This document shows, piece by piece, positions 1 to 9,527 of a stretch of DNA of 64,000 nucleotides. Made by a program: the position numbers and the translations under genes. The stretch's first letter is position 1; each line of letters opens with the position of its first letter. Source of the DNA: Gemmatimonadota bacterium. Lineage in GTDB: Bacteria; ARS69. The stretch is from contig JASLLL010000012.1 of the NCBI GenBank assembly GCA_030747075.1, positions 1 to 64,000 on the forward strand, given 5' to 3'. Below the pieces are notes generated by a model. That model was given only the letters and a program-made list of their open reading frames with translations. It was not told the DNA's origin and searched no databases.

Positions 1-1
1 C

Positions 2-226
2 TGCGACAACCACTACTACGTCTTTGTGCTCCTCCACGGAGTTGGCATGCGTCCAGACTTTCATATCGTTCCAAGTGACGTTGTGGCCGAGCATATTTCG
101 ACAAACCACAGGCAATGGCTAGCCCGCCCCAAAGCAGACGGCAGCCCTCGGAAGGACTCCTCGATGCGAAATTTCCGCGACTCCGATGGCAAATACAAAG
201 AAAGGTGGACCACTCTCAACCTGTGA
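2..226 (+). CDS. C-terminal fragment of a nuclease-like protein (5' end off window)
   Basis: An open frame enters from the left edge and ends at TGA 224-226. The visible 74 residues run through YVFVLLHGVG, PDFHIVPSDVVAEHI and NHRQWL to a tail FRDSDGKYKERWTTLNL. This arrangement (Y-V-F-V strand, IVPS motif, H-x-x-WL, then K-Y-x-x-R-W before the stop) recalls the C-terminus of a family of PD-(D/E)XK-type nuclease-like proteins often carrying misleading names in databases. That assignment is from memory of the family and the catalytic part is outside the window. GC is about 55% over the first 180 bases by hand count, well below the rest, and two of the window's roughly six ACGT sites lie here, so the fragment looks horizontally acquired. 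Confidence 0.55.
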   Translation, partial: CDNHYYVFVLLHGVGMRPDFHIVPSDVVAEHISTNHRQWLARPKADGSPRKDSSMRNFRDSDGKYKERWTTLNL

Positions 227-675
227 GACAGGCCGGACACGAGATCGCTGGGTGGCAGCGGAGCACGGTGCGTCTGCCGAGACCCATCTCCGCCAGAAAC
301 TCGGAAAGAGTAAGCGTCTTCAGGGGGCCGATAGACACGGGTTCTGTCTCGCGCATCGACCGGAGGCCCTTTGCGACCCCGCGACTTTCGTCGGTTGCGC
401 CGAATTGGCCCATCTCCATCTAGGGATCTGATATCGATTTCATGTAGTTCAGCGTGTCGGTTCCGGAGAAATTCAGCCATGCTTGATTGTTTCGGCAATT
501 CGATTTGCCAGGCTACATCCTTGCTCACCTCCAGGATATCTTTAGCCCTGTGATAGACGCGTCTTGCCCTAGCCTTCTTGTCGAGAAACTTCCGTCGCAG
601 GACCTCTCGACGGTCCCTTGCGGTCACCTTCCCCAACCTGGCAGCCAGTCTGTTTACCCTAACCCTAGATGCGCG
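227..675. other. Unassigned stretch between two gene fragments
   Basis: No gene is recognised in these 449 bases. The composition is intermediate (more A/T than the main window). The minus strand has an open, charged, helix-like segment around 430-640 (residues such as REVLRRKFLDKKARARRVY) and another short frame at 216-419, neither with a clear start or known motif. They could be decayed remnants of a gene split by frameshifts. Nothing here looks like a terminal inverted repeat or a transposase catalytic motif. Confidence 0.35.
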
Positions 676-1110
676 GAAGATGAGGCAGAGGCGCCACAGT
701 TCTGGCCCGTAGCCGCGGAGTCGCTCGTCAAGGCCACGCGCCGGACTCTTCACCGCATCATCAACGAGGACGCCGTCCCCCCGGGCGAAGTCGCCATTCT
801 CACGGTCCGCAAAGCCGAGGACAGCATTCTCGCCCGCGAAGACAAGCTCGGGAACTTCCGGCTTCACATCGGCAGGCCCGGCTCACGCAGGGCGCCCGGC
901 AAGATCTCGCTTTACTCCATCCACCGGTTCAAGGGGCTGGAGAGCGATGTCGTGTTGCTCATCGTGGAGGAACCCGGCCACAAACCCCGGCAGCCGCTGA
1001 ACGACCTGATCTACATCGGGGCTTCCCGCGCCCGCGGGCACCTGGTGCTGCTCGGCCGGGAAGCGACGCTCCACCGACTGCATGAGGGGGCGGCCGCCGG
1101 GGTGGAGTGA
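676..1110 (+). pseudogene. C-terminal remnant of a UvrD-family (superfamily 1) helicase
   Basis: The frame ends at TGA 1108-1110. It carries the last part of a UvrD-like helicase: a VPPGEVAILTVRK strand, then ISLYSIHRFKGLESDVVLLIV (motif V region) and LNDLIYIGASRARGHLVLLG (motif VI, with the arginine of the S/A-R-A pair). The Walker A and B motifs and the first several hundred residues are absent, and the frame upstream of about 676 does not resemble a helicase. I therefore call it a 5'-truncated gene, not an intact CDS. Homologous proteins often pair a NERD nuclease domain with this helicase. The nuclease-like tail at 2-226 suggests this edge is debris of an exchange or defence locus, which is inference. 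Confidence 0.7.
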
Positions 1111-1173
1111 CCGGCCACCCGGCCCCGGCCCGGGCGGGAGTCTGTCTGCAAGGTCGAAGCCGCCCCGACTCCC

Positions 1174-2643
1174 CTATTTCACCCGCACGATTCTCCCCGA
1201 GACACGACCGGTCGGCGCGTCCACGCGACACCAGTACACGCCCGCCGCCACGGACCTTCCCGACGCGTCCCGCCCGTCCCACGCGACCGATGGCGCCCCG
1301 GCCCCCGCCCGGAGCGTCCGCACGAGCCGCCCCGTCGTATCGAACAGGGAAACCGTCGCGGCCTCGCCCGGCAGGCTTGCGCGGAAGGAGATCGTCGTGG
1401 ACTCGCGGAACGGGTTGGGGGCGGCGCGAACCGTGGCACCCGCAACCACGCTCTCTCCCGCAGTCACCGCGCCGTCTCCCGCGACCCGTGCGATATACAG
1501 GTCGAACACCGGAAACAGCCCCGTCTGCCCCGTCACCCAGTATCCGCCGTCCGACGCCGCACCCAGCCCAAACGCGATGTCCCATGTGTTCCAACCCGGC
1601 GCGGAGTGAAACGCCAGCGTGCCCGTCGTGTCACCGCTCGCGTCCATCGCCACGAGATACGACTCCAGCCCGTCCGCTCCTGTCGTGGCCACGCCCGCCG
1701 CGAAGAACCCGCCCCCCGGTTCCGGGAGCACCGATGACGCCGCATCCGCCTGCGTCCCGCCCACGGTGCTCTCCCACAGCATCGCCCCCCATGCGTCGGT
1801 CCGGAAGACCCAGAACTGGTCGTCCCCCGCAACAGCGGACCTCGTCTGCCCCGCCACGACAAACCCGCCGCCGGACACTTCTCTCACGGAGAAGGTCAGA
1901 TCCCGGTCCGCGCCGCCGTAGGTCGCCTCCCATTCCGTCAGGCCGCCCGCATCCGTCTTGACGAGATACGCATCCACGCCGCCCGCCCCGTAGGAGGTGG
2001 TCGAACCGGTGAGAACGAACCCGCCGTCGGCCGTCGCGTGCCCCCACTGGCAGTCCTCGTCTCCCGCGCCTCCGTAGGTCGCCTCCCACAGCGTCGCGCC
2101 CGTTGAGTCCGTGCGCACGAGCAGGAAGTCGCTCCCGCCCGCACCGCTCGACTTCGTCTCCCCGGCGATCGCGAAACCGCCGTCGGGCAGCGTCTCAATC
2201 CACTGCCCGTCATCGTGCGCGGCGCCGCCCCAGGTCTTCTCCCACTCCACCGCGCCTCCCGCGTTCGCCCGCACGACATACACATCGCTCTCCCCCGCGC
2301 CGCTCGACTTCGTCTGCCCCGCCATCGCCACGCCGCCATCCGGCAGGACCACGAGCGCCCGGCAGTCCTCCCATCCGGGGCCGCCGTATGTCCGCGTCCA
2401 GAGCGTGTCGCCACCGGCGTCCGCGCGCACCAGGAGCGCGTCCGTGTCTCCGGCGTTCTGGGAGTACCCGCCGACGAAAACACCGCCGTCAGCCGCCTCC
2501 GCGATCGCGTGCCCTTCCTGCCATCCGGGAAGCGCGACGAGGTGTGTCCATGATGTGTCGGGGGGGGCTGCGAGAGCCGGCGGAGCGAGAAGCGCGGCGG
2601 CAGCCACCAGCGTGCCTGACGCGAGGAAACGGGTTCGCTGCAT
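1174..2643 (-). CDS. Secreted repeat (beta-propeller-like) protein with FlgD-type C-terminal domain
   Basis: This 489-residue protein starts at ATG 2643 with GGAGG seven bases upstream. A longer frame to 2892 lacks a comparable site and would bury the signal peptide. Residues 1-25 form a signal peptide ending in ALA. About seven repeats of roughly 50 residues follow, each with D-G-G-F/V, G-x-T-x-S and a W-x-x-T-x-G-G ending, the pattern of a delta-60/propeller-like surface protein. From about 405 to the end lies an APNPF motif, a GRLVRTL strand, AWDGRD and AAGVYWCRV, the FlgD-Ig-like module. The protein is probably exported and surface-held. Its ligand is unknown. Confidence 0.85.
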   Translation of the reverse strand: MQRTRFLASGTLVAAAALLAPPALAAPPDTSWTHLVALPGWQEGHAIAEAADGGVFVGGYSQNAGDTDALLVRADAGGDTLWTRTYGGPGWEDCRALVVLPDGGVAMAGQTKSSGAGESDVYVVRANAGGAVEWEKTWGGAAHDDGQWIETLPDGGFAIAGETKSSGAGGSDFLLVRTDSTGATLWEATYGGAGDEDCQWGHATADGGFVLTGSTTSYGAGGVDAYLVKTDAGGLTEWEATYGGADRDLTFSVREVSGGGFVVAGQTRSAVAGDDQFWVFRTDAWGAMLWESTVGGTQADAASSVLPEPGGGFFAAGVATTGADGLESYLVAMDASGDTTGTLAFHSAPGWNTWDIAFGLGAASDGGYWVTGQTGLFPVFDLYIARVAGDGAVTAGESVVAGATVRAAPNPFRESTTISFRASLPGEAATVSLFDTTGRLVRTLRAGAGAPSVAWDGRDASGRSVAAGVYWCRVDAPTGRVSGRIVRVK

Positions 2644-2843
2644 GAGAAGCCTCCGGGGGGAGAGGGAACGCGGCCAAGCGACCCCAGCATACCACCTCCC
2701 GCACAGCCGATTCCATCCTGCCGCCGAATCCCCCCTGCGGCACGCCCGGACCGCTTCCTCCCCCTCGCTTGCAAGCGGCACGCAGTGAGCGGTATCCTTG
2801 CCGTGGGTCCACGAGACCACAAGGCCGGCCCGGGAGGACATCG

Positions 2844-4589
2844 ATGATCCGCTTCCCCGCAAGGGCCGCCGTCTGTGCGTCCCTGTTTGCACTGGCTCCG
2901 CTCTCGCCCGCGTCGGCTTCCGCGCCGCCCGTCTTCAACCTGCAGCTTCCCAGCGACGCCACCGGAGGCGGCCACCTCGCCGTTCGCGTCACGCTTCCGC
3001 CTCCGTCGGTCGGGCCGCGCTACTCCGACGGAGCCCCGGTACTCGTACTGTCGCCGGGCGGCCATACCCCCGGGAGCCTCACCGGCGGAGACATCCTCGC
3101 CGGGAAGGGCTTCGCGGTACTCACCTTCCTCTATCCCGGCGGCTCCTCCGGCCCCTACTCCAGCGACGGCCTCTACGACTACCGGGGCGCGCTCTGCCGC
3201 ATGGCCCTCCGCGATGTCATCCTCTTCGCGGCCGGACTCAAGACGGACACGCTCTCCCGCACGATCCACGATGTCGCCCCCATACCCGTTCGCACCGGCA
3301 ACCTCGGGGTGCTCGGCTCCTCGAACGGTGGTCCCGCCACCATGGCCACCCTCGCGAACCACGGCTCGGAACTCCCCGCGCTGTCCTACTTTGTCGGGTG
3401 GGAGAATCCGACCGGCGGACAGACCGTATTGGGCGAGGTCGGCGTCAAGGACCGCGACTGCGACCCCTCCGTCGACGACGACGGCAACGGAGTCCCCGAC
3501 GACGACGGCGACAACCCCTACATCACCGCCTACTCGGACACTTCGATCACGATCGACTTCACGAACCTGGCCTTCGACCCCACCTACACGCGGACCGTCC
3601 TTGATCCCGGTGGCGTGCACGCGCCGTATCCGCACACCGGCGTGCTCTTCATCGACGGGAACGCGAACGGAACGCTGGACTTCGACCCGTCGGACCCCAC
3701 CTGCCTGGACCTCGACGGGAACGGCACGATCGACATCGGCGAGGACTACTTCTTCAATCCGCTCCCCGCGTACATCGGCGGGGCGCTCCAGTTGAATCAC
3801 TCCAATGAAGTGACGCGCGCGGCGGCAGCCTCCGGAGTCTACGGAGCCTCCTGGCCCTCCGTGGTCGCGGACACGGCTCAGGCGAGCGCCTACTGGGAGC
3901 TGCGCGACCCCACCACTCAGTACGATGAAGTCGCCGCAAACCAACCCGGACTCCGCTGCATGCTTGCGTTCGGGCAATCCGACCATGTGCAGGCGCATGC
4001 GGGCCATCCGCACATCCAGCAGGCGTACCACGGCCTCACGGCAAACGGTCTCTGGTGCCGCCTCAACCCGGACGAGGTCTACTACCGTGAGGTCGTCGCG
4101 GCTCCCGCTCTCCCGCCCACCGACACCGACGCCGGAATCGCGGTCGCCTGGCCCGACATGTGGGACTACTGCGAACCGTATGGGCTCTCCAGCAATGCGG
4201 GGGCGACCGCGGGCGTCATGGAGATGGCCGACCGCACCCGCTACGGCGTCTGGAGCACGAACCTCGACGCGCTGGTCACCAGCGCAACCGGTGTCGACGC
4301 CATTCCGCCCGCGACCGCCACCGCTCCCGCCGCGCGCCCGAACCCCTTCGGCACCGGAACCGCCATCTCCTGGACGATGCCCGACGCGGGGGGCGCATCG
4401 CTCTCGATCGTGGATGTGCGCGGGCGTGTCGTCCGCACGCTCACCACGGGCGCGATGTCAGCCGGTCCGCAGGAGACGCACTGGGACGGACTCGACAATG
4501 CTCACCGCCCCGTACCCGCCGGCGTCTACTTCGCGCGGATCGCCGCCCCCGGAATCCATCGCACGGTCAAGCTGACTCTCATCCGATAG
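2844..4589 (+). CDS. Secreted alpha/beta-hydrolase-like protein with calcium-binding-type loops and FlgD-type C-terminus
   Basis: The 581-residue product starts at ATG 2844 (GGGAGG upstream), which opens a signal peptide ending near ASASA. Residues about 60-200 look like an alpha/beta hydrolase: a VLVLSPGG strand, then GVLGSSNGG with the nucleophile-elbow serine near residue 160. Two Asp/Asn/Gly-rich stretches interrupt the fold (near 211, DDDGNGVPDDDGD, and near 271-300, DGNANGT and DLDGNGTIDIGED), resembling dockerin or EF-hand-type calcium loops. A histidine-rich segment around residue 390 could supply the catalytic His. Residues about 495-581 are the FlgD-Ig-like domain (ARPNPF, WDGL, GVYFARI). 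The substrate cannot be told. The stop overlaps the end of the convergent DUF998 gene by 11 nt. Confidence 0.8.
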   Translation: MIRFPARAAVCASLFALAPLSPASASAPPVFNLQLPSDATGGGHLAVRVTLPPPSVGPRYSDGAPVLVLSPGGHTPGSLTGGDILAGKGFAVLTFLYPGGSSGPYSSDGLYDYRGALCRMALRDVILFAAGLKTDTLSRTIHDVAPIPVRTGNLGVLGSSNGGPATMATLANHGSELPALSYFVGWENPTGGQTVLGEVGVKDRDCDPSVDDDGNGVPDDDGDNPYITAYSDTSITIDFTNLAFDPTYTRTVLDPGGVHAPYPHTGVLFIDGNANGTLDFDPSDPTCLDLDGNGTIDIGEDYFFNPLPAYIGGALQLNHSNEVTRAAAASGVYGASWPSVVADTAQASAYWELRDPTTQYDEVAANQPGLRCMLAFGQSDHVQAHAGHPHIQQAYHGLTANGLWCRLNPDEVYYREVVAAPALPPTDTDAGIAVAWPDMWDYCEPYGLSSNAGATAGVMEMADRTRYGVWSTNLDALVTSATGVDAIPPATATAPAARPNPFGTGTAISWTMPDAGGASLSIVDVRGRVVRTLTTGAMSAGPQETHWDGLDNAHRPVPAGVYFARIAAPGIHRTVKLTLIR

Positions 4590-5271
4590 GCGATGAAGCG
4601 TCGCCGCGGCGCAGCAGATGCGCCGCGGCGACCAGAACAAAAACTACGGCAAGCGCAATCACGCACCACTCCAGCAGGGCCAGCAATCGAACTGCGGGCC
4701 GGGCGGACAGCGCATACGCTTCGAAGTTCCGGTGGGCGGCCATGAGTTCGCCTTTGGGGGCAGCGGTGAATGCGACGCATCCCGCGAGAAGCGCACGGCT
4801 CGCCCGATACAGGCCGCGTGCCCGGCCTTCCCGGGCCGCCTGACGAAACACCGCCGTGTAGAGAATCGCCCCAATCATCAGGAGCCAGAAGTACACCGCC
4901 GCCAGAACCAGATGCGGACCGCCGCCGCCCATGGGGACCAGGCCGACCAGCACGCCCGCAAGGCCCGTGGCCACGCCGACTCCCCCCGCCACGAACCCCC
5001 ACCGCGTCCCTTCGAGTCGCGCCACTCTCCACAGAATCGGCGTGAACAGGAGCCCGGCAAGTGCCACGCCTCCATTGAACGCCCACGCGCGCGGCGACGA
5101 CTCCGCCCAGCCGAGTTCGGATACGAAGTGGTTTGCGAACGAGTACCCCGGTCCACCCGGCCGATCATAGGCCAAGACTGCGGCAGCCATGCCTCCCGCC
5201 ATGCACGCGACTCCCGCAATCCCCGCCACGGCGACACACCTCTCCCGCCGCGCACCGTGCAAATCCCGCAT
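4579..5271 (-). CDS. DUF998-family integral membrane protein
   Basis: This 230-residue protein starts at ATG 5271 behind a GGGGGGAGAG site. A frame to 5337 exists, but the extra residues are not membrane-like and have no ribosome site. It has about six hydrophobic segments, with the family signature SFANHFVSELGW in the first extracytoplasmic loop and TAAPKGELMAAHRNFE before the last helices. DUF998 proteins are small polytopic proteins of unknown function. It is convergent with the hydrolase gene (11-nt overlap) and divergent from mdh. Confidence 0.8.
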   Translation of the reverse strand: MRDLHGARRERCVAVAGIAGVACMAGGMAAAVLAYDRPGGPGYSFANHFVSELGWAESSPRAWAFNGGVALAGLLFTPILWRVARLEGTRWGFVAGGVGVATGLAGVLVGLVPMGGGGPHLVLAAVYFWLLMIGAILYTAVFRQAAREGRARGLYRASRALLAGCVAFTAAPKGELMAAHRNFEAYALSARPAVRLLALLEWCVIALAVVFVLVAAAHLLRRGDASSPIG

Positions 5272-5377
5272 CCTGCTCTCCCCCCGTTTGTCCGCGGCTG
5301 CGCAGGATATTGCACGAGTGCCTGCATCGTCACGCACTCTTCGCCGCCCGCACGAAGCCGCGCCCTCCCTGAATCCC

Positions 5378-5405
5378 TTGATCTTCCGGTGTTCACCCGT
5401 ACATT
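5378..5405 (+). promoter_or_regulatory. Candidate sigma-70-type promoter for mdh
   Basis: TTGATC at 5378-5383 and TACATT at 5400-5405 are separated by 16 bases in the 228-nt divergent intergenic region, about 90 bases upstream of the mdh start. The match is fair, not perfect. Confidence 0.4.
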
Positions 5406-5499
5406 GGGCCAGTATTGGGGCGCGTCCGTCCCGGTGGCTCTCCCGGCGCGGAGGGCTTCCTGCCCGGACTCAATCGTGGGTTGAACAAGGAGTGCTGAA

Positions 5500-6522
5500 G
5501 TGCTTGAGAAGATCGGTGTCATCGGCGCAGGAAACATCGGGGGGGTGCTCGTTCAGGAACTCGTCCGGCGGCAGCTGGCCCGGACGATCGCGGTCACCGA
5601 CCCGGCTCCCTTTGTGAATCCGGAGGATCCGCCCGAGAGGCAGGAGACCACGAAGAGCCAGTCCGTCGCGCGCGGCAAAGCGCTCGACATCCTGGAAGGA
5701 ACTCCGCTCCTCGGCAGCGATGTCTCCGTGGAGGCCGGACGCGACTACGATGTGCTCGCGGGCTGCGACATGGTGATCAACACAGCGGGCGTGCCGAGAA
5801 AAGCGCGTCCGGACGGGACCTTCCCGTCGAGAGATGAACTCCTGTCGATCAACCTGAAGGTGACCGGCCAGGTGGCGAAGGGGATCGCGGACCACTGCCC
5901 GGATGCCACCGTCATCTCCGTCGCCAATCCGCTGGACGCCATCGTCTACACGCTCTATCGGAAGCTCGGCATCCCGAAGAACCGCCTGATCGGCATGGCG
6001 GGGGTGCTCGACTCGGCGCGCTACCGCTGGTTCGTCGCGCAAGCCGCCGGTGTGAGCGTGGACAATGTGGAGGCTCTCGTTCTCGGCGGCCACGGCGACA
6101 CCATGGTTCCGGTGCGCAGCTGCTGTCGGATCGCCGGAATGCCCGTCGAGAAGTTCGTGTCCTCCGAAGACCTCGACGCCATCGAAGCCCGCACCCGAAA
6201 GGCGGGCGGAGAGGTCGTCGGTCTCCTGGGATTCGGCTCGGCGTTTGTGTCGCCCGCGCTGTCAGCGCTGGAGATGGCGGAGTCCATCCTCTTCGATCGC
6301 AAGAAGGTCACCCCGGTCTGCACCCTCCTCGAAGGGGAGTACGGCGTAGACGGTCTCTTTGTCGGCGTGCCTGCGGTGCTTGGTGCCAATGGCGTGGAGA
6401 AGATCATCGAGACCGAACTCACCGATGCCGAGGCCACCGCACTGGAGGCTTCCGTGTCCGCAGTGCGGACCACCTGCGAGGATGTCGACCGCATGCTGGA
6501 GCAGGCCACCCCGGCTGGCTGA
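5500..6522 (+). CDS. mdh: Malate dehydrogenase (NAD-dependent, LDH-like type)
   Basis: The enzyme interconverts malate and oxaloacetate in the cytoplasm (TCA cycle). It starts at GTG 5500 with AAGGAGTG at the right distance. Residues 8-15 are the Rossmann loop (GAGNIGG). GVPRKARPDG and SRDELL carry the mobile-loop arginines, NPLDAIVY is the conserved Asn region, GVLDSARYRWF has the Asp/Arg pair, and the catalytic His is near residue 198 in GGHGDTMVP. At 340 residues it is about 20-25 longer than usual. The extra residues (about 35-58, containing NPEDPPERQETTKSQS) follow the second beta strand, next to the acidic residue that should bind the NAD ribose. The gene stands alone with its own leader. 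Confidence 0.93.
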   Translation: MLEKIGVIGAGNIGGVLVQELVRRQLARTIAVTDPAPFVNPEDPPERQETTKSQSVARGKALDILEGTPLLGSDVSVEAGRDYDVLAGCDMVINTAGVPRKARPDGTFPSRDELLSINLKVTGQVAKGIADHCPDATVISVANPLDAIVYTLYRKLGIPKNRLIGMAGVLDSARYRWFVAQAAGVSVDNVEALVLGGHGDTMVPVRSCCRIAGMPVEKFVSSEDLDAIEARTRKAGGEVVGLLGFGSAFVSPALSALEMAESILFDRKKVTPVCTLLEGEYGVDGLFVGVPAVLGANGVEKIIETELTDAEATALEASVSAVRTTCEDVDRMLEQATPAG

Positions 6523-6533
6523 TCCGCGGATCA
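6520..6533. repeat. Perfect 14-bp palindrome at the mdh stop
   Basis: TGATCCGCGGATCA is its own reverse complement and contains the mdh stop codon. It could form a small hairpin or simply be chance. The stronger hairpin just downstream is listed separately. Confidence 0.4.
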
Positions 6534-6542
6534 CTTGCGACT

Positions 6543-6569
6543 GCCCCGATCCGTGAGTAGGGTCGGGGC
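6543..6569 (+). terminator. Stem-loop downstream of mdh
   Basis: GCCCCGATCC (6543-6552) pairs with GGGTCGGGGC (6560-6569) around a 7-nt loop, with one G-T wobble. No T-run follows, so it may terminate poorly or only stabilise the 3' end. Confidence 0.45.
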
Positions 6570-6629
6570 ACGCCGTTGGCAGAGCGCCTCCCCCACGGTT
6601 TCCACCATTCCCCGGGGAGGTCCCGCACC

Positions 6630-7094
6630 ATGCTCGCCATCTCGGAAGTACGACGCCTCTTGAGCGTTGACACCCCACTGGAACTCCCGCCCGCCCGCCA
6701 CCGCGCGTCCCGGCTCCTGCATGCCCTTCGCGCCGCGATCCGCCCGGCTGCGCAGCATCTGCACACACTCCGCGTGGGCGCCACGCGCTTCTGGGCCCTG
6801 GGAGAAGAGGCACCCCATGCGCTGGAGTTGTTTGAGCGACATGTGCTGGAACACGCCCTGGGCCTGCCCACCCGGCCTGTCCCCGAGTTCGGCGCGTCAC
6901 GCCGGCAACCCGGAGTTCATCGAGAAAAGTGCAAGGTTCACAGAGAAACACCGCTCCCTGTCAAGAAAGGAGACCTTGCCGTCCGCTACTTTTCTCATCC
7001 CGGTGCCAGCTTGCACAAGAAACCCCTGAAACCACCGCAACTACCTGCAGTTTCACCTGTTGCGGGCTCCTTGGTTCGCAAGAAAGCGTCATAA
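6630..7094 (+). CDS. Hypothetical protein, 154 residues
   Basis: The frame starts at ATG 6630 with GGGGAGG nine bases upstream and ends at TAA. The first roughly 85 codons have the strong GC third-position bias of neighbouring genes and encode an amphipathic, helix-rich segment (LHALRAAIRPAAQHLHTLR, ALELFERHVLEHALGL). The remaining third is more A/T-rich and basic without recognisable motifs. No family is recognised. The real product may be shorter, with the end shifted by a frame change, or the region may be decaying. Confidence 0.4.
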   Translation: MLAISEVRRLLSVDTPLELPPARHRASRLLHALRAAIRPAAQHLHTLRVGATRFWALGEEAPHALELFERHVLEHALGLPTRPVPEFGASRRQPGVHREKCKVHRETPLPVKKGDLAVRYFSHPGASLHKKPLKPPQLPAVSPVAGSLVRKKAS

Positions 7095-7401
7095 ACAATG
7101 CTCCCACCCTTCCAGCATTCGACGCTGAAATCATACCGCCTCCCTCGCAAACACCGTCAGCTCAGAACCTTAGCTTTTTACTGTCACCACCCCCTCTTCC
7201 CTGCTATAATATTCAACGAGTGGGAGAACTCTCGCCGGAGGTCTCCTTCTGTGGCGTGGAGTATCTGATCGGATCTCTGCGCAGTGCCCGGCCGAAGTGA
7301 ACTCGGCTTGGCGGATCAAGCCCGGCACCGCACGGCCCGATTCAGAGGAAGGGCCGGGGAAGCCGATCGCTTTTCGAGTGGGTGGCAATGTGGAGGCTGG
7401 T
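7095..7401. other. Non-coding leader region before the NHL-repeat gene
   Basis: These 307 bases contain no supported gene. The first half is unusually A/T-rich for the window and holds a consensus-like TATAAT (listed separately). The second half, about 7230-7401, has weak open frames but no ribosome site until GGAGG at 7392-7396, so it is probably untranslated leader. Confidence 0.45.
7182..7210 (+). promoter_or_regulatory. Candidate promoter with consensus -10 box
   Basis: TATAAT at 7205-7210 is a perfect -10 hexamer in an otherwise GC-rich genome. The best-placed -35 is TGTCAC at 7182-7187 (17-nt spacer), which is weak. It would give a leader of about 185 nt for the NHL-repeat gene. Confidence 0.4.
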
Positions 7402-8415
7402 GTGTTCAGAAAGCGAACACAAGGACTGATCGTGAAGGCGTTCGGGCTGCTCGTGTCGGCTCTTTGCGTGATCGCGATCGTGTCTCCTCCCGCGTCCGCC
7501 GTGAAGGCTCCTCCGGAGTATCTGTTGTCATGGGGAAGTCCCGGGAGCGGGGCTTCGCAGTTCTCCAGCCCGGCAGACCTTGCTGTCGGACCGGACGGTT
7601 GCGTGTATGTCGCCGACACCTACAACCACCGCGTCCAGAAGTTCTCCCCCGACGGGGCGTTCCTCGACTCATGGGGCGGCATGGGTTCCACCAACGGGCA
7701 CTTCATTCAGCCCGCCGGGATCACCGTCTCCGATGACAACACCATCTTTGTCGCCGACACATTCAACCACCGGATTCAGAAGTTCTCGTCCGCCGGGATC
7801 TATCTCCACTCCTGGGGTTCGTTCGGAGCGGGTCCGGGTGAGTTCAGCAACCCCACCGGGCTCGATACCGACGCCGTCGGCAATCTCTATGTCGCGGACA
7901 CCTACAACAACCGCATCCAGAAGTTCGCGCCTGACGGCACCTTCCTCGCCGAGTGGGGAAACATGGGCTTCGGCCCCGCCCAGTTCAACAGTCCGTTCGG
8001 GGTAGCCGTCAGCGTACTCGGCTATGTCTATGTCTCCGACACCTACAACTACCGCATCCAGAAGTTCCTCACCGATGGGACCTTCCTGGACCAGTGGGGA
8101 GGCATGGGCGGCAGCAACGGGTACTTCTCGGTCGCCAATCGCCTGACGACCGACGGGCGCGGACGCGTCTTCGTCGCCGATACCTACAACCATCGCGTTC
8201 AGGGCTTCACGGGCCACGGCAACTACTTCACCTCCTGGGGGTGGCTGGGAACCAATCCCGGCTGGTTCTACTTCCCCACCGCCGTTGCGATCGCGCCGGA
8301 CGACGAGCACTACTATGTTGCGGACACGCTGAACAACCGTATCCAGAAGTTCGGCCCGGCGGTCATCGGTCTGGCCGATGCTTCCTGGGGCAAGGTGAAG
8401 AGCCTCTACCGCTAG
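7402..8415 (+). CDS. Secreted NHL-repeat beta-propeller protein
   Basis: The product has 337 residues from GTG 7402 (GGAGG at 7392-7396, 5-nt spacing). A second in-frame GTG at 7432 with AAGGA upstream would give a more typical 23-residue signal peptide, so the exact start is uncertain. After the signal peptide (ending near ASA) six NHL repeats are visible by their hallmark V-A-D-T-x-N-x-R-I-Q-K-F, spaced about 47 residues, each preceded by W-G-x-x-G and F-x-x-P. They should close one six-bladed propeller. There is no FlgD-type tail, unlike many neighbours. Such proteins usually bind ligands or other proteins outside the cell. The partner is unknown. Confidence 0.85.
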   Translation: MFRKRTQGLIVKAFGLLVSALCVIAIVSPPASAVKAPPEYLLSWGSPGSGASQFSSPADLAVGPDGCVYVADTYNHRVQKFSPDGAFLDSWGGMGSTNGHFIQPAGITVSDDNTIFVADTFNHRIQKFSSAGIYLHSWGSFGAGPGEFSNPTGLDTDAVGNLYVADTYNNRIQKFAPDGTFLAEWGNMGFGPAQFNSPFGVAVSVLGYVYVSDTYNYRIQKFLTDGTFLDQWGGMGGSNGYFSVANRLTTDGRGRVFVADTYNHRVQGFTGHGNYFTSWGWLGTNPGWFYFPTAVAIAPDDEHYYVADTLNNRIQKFGPAVIGLADASWGKVKSLYR

Positions 8416-8418
8416 GCC

Positions 8419-8440
8419 ACGCCGCTCACGGCGTTTCTTC
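8419..8440 (+). terminator. Intrinsic terminator of the NHL-repeat gene
   Basis: ACGCCG (8419-8424), loop CTCA, CGGCGT (8429-8434), followed by TTCTTC. It sits four bases past the TAG of the NHL gene, a good rho-independent layout. Confidence 0.6.
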
Positions 8441-8606
8441 CGCCACACCCGGCCAGACTGCCTGCTCACCCTTCTCCCGCCCCGTCCGGTCAAGCACTCC
8501 GCTCCCTCTGCCGATACCCCGCTGGGAGGCTGTTTCTCCCGCCATCACTTCCGCATGGGGTCCGGGACTCCCGGACTCATCGCACGCTTCCGTCTTGAGG
8601 GGATCG

Positions 8607-9523
<917 letters not shown>

Positions 9524-9527
<4 letters not shown>

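Noticed and set aside
61-867. Long minus-strand frame at the left edge
   Set aside because: It runs antisense to both the nuclease tail and the helicase remnant, whose protein motifs are clear on the plus strand. No ribosome site or known motif supports it as a whole.
5245-5337. Upstream start of the DUF998 gene at 5337
   Set aside because: The added residues are polar and there is no ribosome site. ATG 5271 has a strong one.
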